From a virus: a stretch of 25,708 bases of DNA. Location of the stretch: positions 1-25,708 of IMG/VR virus record IMGVR_UViG_3300025687_000289. One strand, written 5' to 3'. Under the pieces are notes generated by a model. That model was not told where the DNA came from and ran no database searches. It was given only the letters and a program-made list of their open reading frames with translations. Every line of letters starts with the position of its first letter. The first letter of the stretch is position 1. Of the stretch, positions 20,212 through 25,708 are shown piece after piece. The position numbers and the translations under genes were made by a program.

Positions 20212-21105
20212 CTAGGCTGCTAAGGTTTCCTCTACTGGCTTTGCTACTGTAAGCCAGTCTAGGGCTTGTTGGGCTTTAGCGGCTGCGGTCAGTATGGCTT
20301 TTTTGTCATTCTTGAGAACCTTTAACCAATTCCCGATATAGGCGACATGGTTAGAGTCTAGCCCTTGACCGTTAACCCCGACATGAGCGCATAGCATGGC
20401 GGCTCCAAGCTCGGCTATTAGTTCTTCAAAAGCGTATGCTTCATCCCCGAAGCGTTTAGCCTTACTAAAATCCCGGTCTAGCCTATGATGCGCCCCGGTA
20501 GCATGTACGCTTTCATGCAAAAGGGTTGCATGGTATGCATCCGCATCATTAAAGGCGGCCATTGGGGGCATTACAATCTCATCCCTGCTAGGCCTATAAA
20601 AGGCGCTGTTACCGGCGTGCGTTAAGCCATTCAACTCTAGTTTGTCAACAATGGCCATAACAGCCGGGTTAGCGTCAAAGTCGGGCTTAGGCGGCTCGGG
20701 TATAGCGGGAATGACTAGATCGTCGCATTGTTCGACATTGAAAACATAGTAGTGCTTGATAAACGCATAGGCACTGGTTACGGTTTCCCCGGCACTATCC
20801 TTTGATTCTTTTTTGTTTACTGACCAGTAAACCACTGGTAAGCCTTTAGACCCGGCCTTTACGGTAGCCCCTAGGCTTTGGGCTTGCTTAAAGGTCAACC
20901 AGTAAGGGCTTGTATAAGAACCCTGAGCCATTGAAAGCCAAAAATGGTTGATACCCCGGTAAAGGGTGCCTGATACCGGGTTGTAGGGCATACCATCGCC
21001 CGGAGTGCCCCTTAGATTCTTCCAAGGTTTAACCCAAGGGGTAGAGCCCTTTTCAAGCTCGGCGATGATTCGATCTGTAATGATTTGTGCAATATCAAGT
21101 GACAT
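20212..21105 (-). CDS. ardC: ArdC-like antirestriction protein
   Basis: A 297-residue protein; ATG 21105 is chosen because AAGGGG precedes it, although the frame extends 20 codons further. The N-terminal half is the ArdC ssDNA-binding domain (IIAELEKGSTPWVKPWKN, YNPVSGTLYRGINHFWLS, YWLTFKQAQSLGATVKAGSK). The C-terminal half is a zincin metallopeptidase: LLHESVHATGAHHRLDR gives His197-Glu198 and His201, with EELIAELGAAM at 227-237. ArdC proteins bind incoming DNA and help it escape host restriction. They are best known from plasmids, and here the gene heads towards the end of an early operon in a phage. Confidence 0.9.
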   Translation of the reverse strand: MSLDIAQIITDRIIAELEKGSTPWVKPWKNLRGTPGDGMPYNPVSGTLYRGINHFWLSMAQGSYTSPYWLTFKQAQSLGATVKAGSKGLPVVYWSVNKKESKDSAGETVTSAYAFIKHYYVFNVEQCDDLVIPAIPEPPKPDFDANPAVMAIVDKLELNGLTHAGNSAFYRPSRDEIVMPPMAAFNDADAYHATLLHESVHATGAHHRLDRDFSKAKRFGDEAYAFEELIAELGAAMLCAHVGVNGQGLDSNHVAYIGNWLKVLKNDKKAILTAAAKAQQALDWLTVAKPVEETLAA

Positions 21106-21119
21106 AGTAGAACCCCTTT

Positions 21120-21194
21120 TTAGACTAGGAAAAGAAAAACCATGACTTTTAGCCATGTAAGCCAAGCAACAAGAAAGAAAAGAAAGCCTTGCAT
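21120..21194 (-). CDS. Membrane micro-protein (24 aa) between two ArdC-cassette genes
   Basis: ATG 21194 to TAA 21120. The product is wholly hydrophobic (QGFLFFLVAWLTWLKVMVFL, then FLV), long enough to cross a membrane once. AAGGGGCTAATC precedes the ATG. The end of this ORF contains the TTCCTAGTC motif and its stop joins the ArdC ribosome site. Too short for ordinary gene callers. The matching leader with the ORF at 19691-19783 is the main support. Confidence 0.45.
   Translation of the reverse strand: MQGFLFFLVAWLTWLKVMVFLFLV
21123..21131 (-). promoter_or_regulatory. Leader motif TTCCTAGTC before ArdC
   Basis: A copy of the shared minus-strand motif, four bases before AAGGGG. Confidence 0.45.
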
Positions 21195-21204
21195 GATTAG
21201 CCCC

Positions 21205-21504
21205 TTAACAATAGTAAGGCTTGGAATCGGGGAAAGCCTTGGGCTTGCCAGTGCAAACATAGGCGTGATATTCCCCTTGGCTTGCTACGCTATACATGCT
21301 CGGGCCTTGCTCATTCAATCGGTCTAATCTTGATTGAATCCTTGCTCTATAACCTTTAGCCTTGGCCAAAGTCTTAAAGCGCCGGGTAACCTTAAAGCCT
21401 AGCTCTTGATCTGCTACCGGGTAGCCATAGGTAAAGTACCAACCGCCTTCTTCTGAACCGCCATAAGCCTGATCTACGTTAAACAATTGAACCGTGTATG
21501 ACAT
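21205..21504 (-). CDS. Hypothetical protein, first gene of the ArdC cassette
   Basis: A 99-residue protein. ATG 21504, with AAGGGG upstream, is preferred to a start 21 codons earlier. It reads SYTVQLFNVDQAYGGSEEGG, then WYFTYGYPVADQELGFKVTR, a compact aromatic-rich fold. A similar 'FNVDxAYGGxEEGGW' start is familiar from small proteins on plasmids and phages, but I cannot assign a function. Its stop overlaps the ribosome site of the 24-residue micro-ORF. Confidence 0.7.
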   Translation of the reverse strand: MSYTVQLFNVDQAYGGSEEGGWYFTYGYPVADQELGFKVTRRFKTLAKAKGYRARIQSRLDRLNEQGPSMYSVASQGEYHAYVCTGKPKAFPDSKPYYC

Positions 21505-21524
21505 GGTGAACCCCTTATTAGTTT

Positions 21525-21534
21525 GATATAGGAA
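21525..21534 (-). promoter_or_regulatory. Leader motif TTCCTATATC before the 99-aa gene
   Basis: A variant copy of the shared minus-strand motif with one inserted base, eight bases before AAGGGG. Confidence 0.4.
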
Positions 21535-21539
21535 TGTAT

Positions 21540-21567
21540 AGGATAGTACGTTTAGGCTGTAGTTCAA
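21540..21567 (-). promoter_or_regulatory. Putative promoter of the ArdC cassette
   Basis: The minus strand has TTGAAC (21567-21562), a 16-base spacer and TATCCT (21545-21540), about 35 bases before ATG 21504. Confidence 0.45.
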
Positions 21568-21605
21568 TCCTTTAGCGATTCTTTTTTTTTATAGGCTTGC
21601 TCTAA

Positions 21606-21668
21606 CCTATAGGCTATAGTTAAAATATTCCTATAAGTAAAATCTAGGCCTATAGTCCTACCTATAGG
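21606..21668. repeat. CCTATAGG palindromes
   Basis: Identical eight-base palindromes at 21606-21613 and 21661-21668, 55 bases apart, with partial copies (GGCCTATAG, TTCCTATAAG) between them. These are candidate operator sites. Confidence 0.55.
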
Positions 21669-21970
21669 GGTAACCTTAGTTATATAAGCATATAGGCTAA
21701 GGTCTAGCATCATGGGGCTATGCTTGTAGATGGGTAACCATCCGCTTCCCTTGCAGCCCTTTTTTAGCCCCGCTATGGCGATGGGGACATGGGGTTATAG
21801 CCAAGGGTCAACCAGCCAGTGCAAACCCTTTACGCAAAGCCTGAGCGCCTAGGCTTGCATTGATCTAGTTCGTTATCAATTCGGCGTGCAATGTCGGGAA
21901 ATCGAATGGGACATGGCTTGCTTGTTTGCGTGCCCCACTACCGTCCCCGCCCCAAAGAAAATCTATGTTT

Positions 21971-21999
21971 TTGCCATAGCGATAGTTTGCGTTTATAGT
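21971..21999 (+). promoter_or_regulatory. Strong sigma70-type promoter for the packaging operon
   Basis: TTGCCA (21971-21976), a 17-base spacer and TATAGT (21994-21999): five of six matches in each box. Transcription should start near 22006, leaving a short leader with GGAGG at 22015-22019 before ATG 22025. Confidence 0.75.
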
Positions 22000-22024
22000 T
22001 CAACCATCGTGTATGGAGGACTAG

Positions 22025-22237
22025 ATGTATAAGGTAGAAAAGGATGTACCGTTACCGCAGCCCAAGGTGAGGCATAACTACCCGTATGAGCAGATGCAGG
22101 TGGGTGAGAGTTTTTGGGTAGAGGGGTTGAGCCTGCAAGCCTTGTGCAACAGTAATAACCGATGGAGTAAGAAGTTAAACCGTCGGTTTATATGCCGCAG
22201 GGAGGGTGAGGGAATACGGGTGTGGCGACAGGCGTAG
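22025..22237 (+). CDS. Small conserved phage protein (DUF7303-like)
   Basis: A 70-residue protein with GGAGG before ATG 22025. It reads YKVEKDVPLPQPKVRHNYPY, then EQMQVGESFWVEGLSLQAL, ending RREGEGIRVWRQA. The order 'VPLP...YPYExMxVGxSFxV...GxRVWR' is a widespread small phage family I associate from memory with DUF7303. The role is unknown. It is the first gene behind a strong promoter and overlaps the next gene by 16 bases. Confidence 0.75.
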   Translation: MYKVEKDVPLPQPKVRHNYPYEQMQVGESFWVEGLSLQALCNSNNRWSKKLNRRFICRREGEGIRVWRQA

Positions 22238-22407
22238 ATATACCGAAGCTGGCTCAGGAGTATGCCAAGTTTACGCTCAAAAGGAATTGGCCCCAGATTG
22301 AAGAAACCATGCGTCTGTATGCGGGGAAGCCTTCGGATGACCCGTGGTATGGCCTCTATCAAGAGACATTGAAGATATTGAAAAAACAATACAGGAGGCC
22401 TGCCTAA
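22222..22407 (+). CDS. Small hypothetical protein, GTG start
   Basis: A 61-residue helical protein from GTG 22222, GAGGG lying about eight bases upstream. It reads DIPKLAQEYAKFTLKRNWPQ, then IEETMRLYAGKPSDDPWYGL. No family is recognised. The stop overlaps the methyltransferase start (TAATG), so it belongs to this operon. Confidence 0.65.
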   Translation: MATGVDIPKLAQEYAKFTLKRNWPQIEETMRLYAGKPSDDPWYGLYQETLKILKKQYRRPA

Positions 22408-22940
22408 TGGCGCATCCACAGCAAGCAGAGTTTGTAGCTTATTGCAGACTTCAGTATCCGCAGAACTTTAAGGACTGCAAGGTGCTTGAGGTTGGCAGTT
22501 TGAATATCAATGGTTCAATCCGCACGTTTTTTGAAGACTGCCAATACATTGGGGTGGACTTGGGTGAGGGTAAAGATGTTGACCTAGTGGCCCGTGGTGA
22601 AGACCTTGACTTTGCAAGCAACAGCTTTGATACCGTAGCGTCTTGCGAGTGTTTTGAACACAACCCAGAATGGGTAAAGACGTTTGAAAACATGCACAGG
22701 ATGTGCAAGCCCGGTGGGTTGGTGTTTATGTCGTGCGCCACAACGGGAAGGCCTGAGCATGGTACGCCAAGAACAACACCTGCTGACTCGCCTTTTACAT
22801 CGTTGACTTCCGAGTATTACCGCAACCTAACGGAAGATGACTTTAAGGATGCCTTTAGCTTGTCCACCATGTTTAGCAAACACCATTTCTTTGTGCAGCA
22901 CCAGACCCACGATCTATACTTCTATGGGATTAAACCGTGA
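22407..22940 (+). CDS. SAM-dependent class I methyltransferase
   Basis: A 177-residue protein from ATG 22407. Motif I is CKVLEVGSLNINGSIR at 24-39, with Asp51 of GVDLGEG as the likely ribose-binding acid. FDTVASCECFEHNPEWVKTF at 74-93 and MHRMCKPGGLVFMSC at 96-110 complete the Methyltransf_11-type fold. The substrate is not evident; there is no DNA-methylase (D/N)PPY motif, so small molecule, sugar or protein targets are more likely than DNA. The stop overlaps the terminase start (GTGA). Confidence 0.8.
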   Translation: MAHPQQAEFVAYCRLQYPQNFKDCKVLEVGSLNINGSIRTFFEDCQYIGVDLGEGKDVDLVARGEDLDFASNSFDTVASCECFEHNPEWVKTFENMHRMCKPGGLVFMSCATTGRPEHGTPRTTPADSPFTSLTSEYYRNLTEDDFKDAFSLSTMFSKHHFFVQHQTHDLYFYGIKP

Positions 22941-24694
22941 AGTTTGACACCCAGAAGTTCTACAATTTCTGCCGACACCTAAAGATTGAGTCCAAAGAGC
23001 AGGGGATGATTACCCTCGGGGAAACCCTACTGGGTACCCAGACCTATGTGATTGACGAGGTGGCCAAAGGCTTAGAAGACAACATCCACTTCTTTATTGT
23101 TCTCAAGGGTAGACAGCTTGGTATCACGACGATTAGTCTGGCGATGGACTTGTACTGGCATTTTCTTAATCCCGGTATGCAAGGCACCTTAACCACAGAC
23201 ACCGAGGAAAACCGTGAGCAGTTCCGAAGCACACTCCAAATGTACATGGACGGATTGCCCAAACAGTACCGAATCCCTCTCATGTCTCATAACCGAAATC
23301 AAATGGTTCTCAAAAACCGAAGTCGGATGTTCTATCAGGTTGCAGGCACACGATCCAAAGGAACTCTGGGACGTGGTAAAGGAATTACATTCCTACATGG
23401 GACAGAGACTTCAAGTTGGGGAGATGAAGAAGGACTAGCCTCCCTGCTAGCCTCCCTCGCTGAAACCAACCCCCTGCGCTACTACATGTTTGAATCCACC
23501 GCCCGTGGCTTCAACATGTTTCACGACATGTGGGTCACAGCTAAGAAAGCACGCACCCAACGGGCGATCTTCTGCGGCTGGTGGCGCAACCAACTTTATT
23601 CTGCCGACCCTAACGGCGACATTTACCGCACCTATTGGGATGGCAAGCTGTCTGCCGAAGAAAAGGAATGGACTCGGGAGATCAAGAAGATTTACAACTT
23701 TGAGATCAACAGCCGCCAAATGGCGTGGTGGCGCTGGAAGCTGCACGAAGGACTCAAAGACGATGGCCTGATGTACCAAGAGTTCCCGCCCACTGAAGAC
23801 TACGCTTTTGTGATGACGGGCAGCAGCTTCTTTAGTACGGCTCGATGCACCGACTCAATGAAAGAAGCCAAACGCTTAGATGCAAGCTATTACCGCTTCA
23901 GCATGGGTGCCAACTTCCAAGACACCGAGCTACTCAAGAGCAATGCCAGACTGTCCACCATGACCATCTGGGAAGAGCCGGTGGCCCAAGGCTACTACGT
24001 CATTGGTGCCGACCCTGCCTATGGCAGTAGCGACTGGGCTGACCGTTTCTGTATCCAAGTCTACCGAGCCTATGCCGACGGGCTGGATCAGGTGGCCGAG
24101 TTCTGCACGTCCGAACTCAATACCTACCAGTTTGCATGGGTCATTTGCTACCTTGCCGGTGCCTACCGCAATTCCACGCTCAACCTTGAGGTCAACGGCC
24201 CCGGGCAAGCCGTGATTAACGAGATGCGTAACTTGAAGCGCCAAGCCACCAGCATGGGCGGTCAAGAAGGCAAAAGCCTGCATGACGTGCTTGGCAACAT
24301 GCAGCACTATTTATGGCGGCGCAACGATTCCTTTGGCAACGTGTCCAATAGCATTGGATGGGTCACGACACACAGCAGCAAAGAACGGATGCTTAACTAC
24401 TTCAAAGACTATTTTGAACGCAACATGTGTATGGTCAGAAGCATTGACCTGCTTGACGAGATGAAGGGGATTGTGAGAGATCAGGGAACCATTGCCGCTT
24501 ATGGGAGGGGAAAAGATGATCGGGTTATTGCTTCAGCGTTGGCCTGTGCAGCCTTTGCAGAACAAGTCCAACCAAGACTCATTGCCGCCAGAGTTACCCG
24601 AGAACAGAAGTCCATCGCCGACGAAGCAGAAAGTGCCGAAGTTGCTCAAGTCCAACGACAGGTCGGGAATTACCTTAAGGCGCTTGGTTTTTAG
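22937..24694 (+). CDS. terL: Terminase large subunit
   Basis: A 585-residue protein from GTG 22937. The ATPase part has the phage-type Walker A KGRQLGITT (57-65) and a probable Walker B region ITFLHGTE (150-157) followed by Asp163-Glu164. The nuclease part shows VIGADPAYGSSDWADRF (Asp359), LNLEVNGPG (Glu418) and GKDDRVIASALA (Asp527 or Asp528), the three acids of an RNase H-like site. It drives DNA into the prohead and cuts the concatemer. Its location two genes upstream of the portal is standard. No separate small subunit is certain. Confidence 0.92.
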   Translation: MKFDTQKFYNFCRHLKIESKEQGMITLGETLLGTQTYVIDEVAKGLEDNIHFFIVLKGRQLGITTISLAMDLYWHFLNPGMQGTLTTDTEENREQFRSTLQMYMDGLPKQYRIPLMSHNRNQMVLKNRSRMFYQVAGTRSKGTLGRGKGITFLHGTETSSWGDEEGLASLLASLAETNPLRYYMFESTARGFNMFHDMWVTAKKARTQRAIFCGWWRNQLYSADPNGDIYRTYWDGKLSAEEKEWTREIKKIYNFEINSRQMAWWRWKLHEGLKDDGLMYQEFPPTEDYAFVMTGSSFFSTARCTDSMKEAKRLDASYYRFSMGANFQDTELLKSNARLSTMTIWEEPVAQGYYVIGADPAYGSSDWADRFCIQVYRAYADGLDQVAEFCTSELNTYQFAWVICYLAGAYRNSTLNLEVNGPGQAVINEMRNLKRQATSMGGQEGKSLHDVLGNMQHYLWRRNDSFGNVSNSIGWVTTHSSKERMLNYFKDYFERNMCMVRSIDLLDEMKGIVRDQGTIAAYGRGKDDRVIASALACAAFAEQVQPRLIAARVTREQKSIADEAESAEVAQVQRQVGNYLKALGF

Positions 24695-24696
24695 AC

Positions 24697-25077
24697 ATGG
24701 ATACGGTGCTAACCAAAGAAGAGATTATTAGGCGCTGTGATGCTATGCGGAAAAACCGCAGAAAAGGCTTTAGCATGAAGATGTTTGCCGAGTTCGCCTG
24801 CATGAACTACCGGCACTTTGAGGCGGTACTGCGTGACCGTAAGGACACCTTTACAGAAACCAGCCAACGCAAGCTATCCCGTGCCCTGCTTGCCCTTGAG
24901 AGGGGCGAGGCTGGCCCGAGGATCGACATTCTGGGCAACCGCTTTGTGGGCTACCACCCCAAGGCCAAACCCGTCTACCGGCGCTCCATGAGCCTTGAAA
25001 AAACCGGCGACGGATTCAAAATTTCTATCGGTTTGCGAAATAAATACGATTTTTCTAAACCAAGACTTGATGACTGA
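24697..25077 (+). CDS. HTH-like DNA-binding protein
   Basis: A 126-residue basic protein two bases after the terminase stop. LTKEEIIRRCDAMRKNRRKG, FSMKMFAEFACMNYRHFEAV and TETSQRKLSRALLALERGEA at residues 5-72 look like an XRE-type helix-turn-helix with a following helix. The C-terminal half (YHPKAKPVYRRSMSLEKTGD) is basic and less ordered. It may be a regulator, or could serve as a small-terminase substitute by binding DNA next to TerL. The sequence does not decide. Confidence 0.7.
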   Translation: MDTVLTKEEIIRRCDAMRKNRRKGFSMKMFAEFACMNYRHFEAVLRDRKDTFTETSQRKLSRALLALERGEAGPRIDILGNRFVGYHPKAKPVYRRSMSLEKTGDGFKISIGLRNKYDFSKPRLDD

Positions 25078-25094
25078 CAAAGAAAGGGGCTAGT

Positions 25095-25514
25095 ATGAGC
25101 GTGACGCATGACTATAAATGCCCGGCGCACGGGTTTTTTGAGTCGAAAGAGCCGGTCTGTCCACATGGATGCACCGACGTGTCAATGGTTTTCTTGCAAC
25201 CACCGGGGACGATGAGTGATCGAACCAAAGGCAGCGATAAAACGGTAAGGCAATTGGCAATGGACTTTAATATGAGCGATGTGAAGTCAGTGCGAGAGGG
25301 CGAAGCCCAACCGCCACGCTTTGCCAACAAGAAGCCTGACAACCCGTTTGCGCCACGTTGGGGTAGCCCCGGCGACCTGTCTGGGTTTAACCTCAACCCG
25401 GTTGCAGGCGAGAATGTCAGTGGAATCGGGGCGCTTAAACAAGATGCAAAGCTATCAGGGCCGAAAGTCGGCTCCTACATTGCTGACCATCAGAATTTGC
25501 AGATCAAAAAATGA
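25095..25514 (+). CDS. Zinc-ribbon phage protein
   Basis: A 139-residue protein with AAAGGGGC before ATG 25095. Its N-terminus holds DYKCPAHGFFESKEPVCPHGC: Cys9, His12, Cys22 and Cys26 form a likely zinc site. FLQPPGTMSDRTKGSDKTVR follows, and the C-terminal half is Gly/Asn-rich. I recognise the combination from aquatic podovirus-like genomes, where it sits between TerL and portal. Its role is not known; a head-assembly helper or DNA-contact protein is possible. Its stop overlaps the portal start (ATGA). Confidence 0.7.
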   Translation: MSVTHDYKCPAHGFFESKEPVCPHGCTDVSMVFLQPPGTMSDRTKGSDKTVRQLAMDFNMSDVKSVREGEAQPPRFANKKPDNPFAPRWGSPGDLSGFNLNPVAGENVSGIGALKQDAKLSGPKVGSYIADHQNLQIKK

Positions 25515-25708
25515 GAATCCCTCAAAATCCGCTGGAACGTGAGTTTTTCTACATCGACATTATGCAAAAGTGCATGGTGTCACTGGAAAACCGTAAGACA
25601 GGCTACGAAGGACTGCGTTCCTACTACCTGTTTGGTGCTGGCCCTGAAGAAGCACCGGCCCAGTACAACAAAATCTTCCCGCACATCGACCAGTTGTCGG
25701 CCTTTATG
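25511..25708 (+). CDS. Portal protein (N-terminal part, runs off the right edge)
   Basis: Only 66 residues are visible: RIPQNPLEREFFYIDIMQKC, then YEGLRSYYLFGAGPEEAPAQ and YNKIFPHIDQLSAFM. The 'YYLFGAxxEEAPAxxNKIFPHIDQLxxF' stretch matches the start of phage portal proteins I know. The gene order after TerL supports the call. The portal forms the ring through which DNA is packaged and ejected. Confidence 0.75.
   Translation, partial: MRIPQNPLEREFFYIDIMQKCMVSLENRKTGYEGLRSYYLFGAGPEEAPAQYNKIFPHIDQLSAFM

Larger units (their letters stand above)
21568..22024. other. Divergent intergenic control region
   Basis: No coding frame is convincing here. The left third is AT-rich with repeated TATAG elements, including two perfect CCTATAGG palindromes at 21606-21613 and 21661-21668 and related copies near 21628, 21648 and 21690. 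GATGG-GTAA-CCATC lies near 21728-21741. The right part is GC-richer and ends with a plus-strand promoter. It separates the minus-strand early cassette from the plus-strand packaging operon, a natural place for a regulatory switch or origin. Confidence 0.55.

Noticed and set aside
21750-21820. CCCC...GGGG hairpin as a terminator
   Set aside because: No T-run follows on either strand.

Overview
The window is part of the genome of a tailed bacteriophage (Caudoviricetes), probably of an aquatic proteobacterium. The evidence is a large terminase subunit beside the start of a likely portal gene, several very large alanine-rich virion proteins, a 3TM-type holin, an M15 endolysin, and a two-gene phage recombination pair. 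Genes are tightly packed, often with ATGA or TAATG overlaps and clear Shine-Dalgarno sites. I see no tRNA, rRNA, CRISPR array or insertion sequence. The family calls come from reading motifs, not from database searches.

Layout. (1) 1-13384, plus strand: the late operon. It runs through the end of a small virion protein, a tail-fibre-like protein, a small membrane protein, a three-repeat protein, four large internal or structural proteins (1056, 386, 527 and 926 aa), a cluster of small proteins, a holin-endolysin lysis cassette and two very basic small proteins. It ends at a rho-independent terminator near 13415-13451. (2) 13381-18905, minus strand: the recombination and accessory module. It holds a RecT-like annealing protein, a YqaJ-type exonuclease, a resolvase-like nuclease, an SSB-tailed protein, a winged-helix protein, a possible second nuclease, two GT-A-like glycosyltransferases and several small proteins. 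(3) 18906-19690: about 0.8 kb without a convincing gene, rich in short repeats and hairpins, with a minus-strand promoter and a minus-strand terminator. (4) 19691-21504, minus strand: an ArdC antirestriction cassette of three ordinary genes alternating with two tiny hydrophobic ORFs. (5) 21505-22024: a divergent intergenic region with CCTATAGG palindromes and promoters facing both ways. (6) 22025-25708, plus strand: a packaging module of two small proteins, a methyltransferase, the large terminase subunit, an HTH-like protein, a zinc-ribbon protein and the start of the portal gene.

How the genes fit together. The ArdC cassette and the recombination module look like early functions, covering protection from host restriction and then recombination or replication of phage DNA. 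The plus-strand modules supply packaging, virion structure and lysis. The least ordinary signals are a perfect A AAA AAG slippery heptamer directly before the stop of the RecT-like gene, with the -1 frame open through the downstream winged-helix gene; a conserved phage gene whose only plausible start is ATA; a leader motif (TTCCTAGTC, then AAGGGG) repeated before several minus-strand genes; and the two membrane micro-ORFs interleaved with the ArdC cassette.
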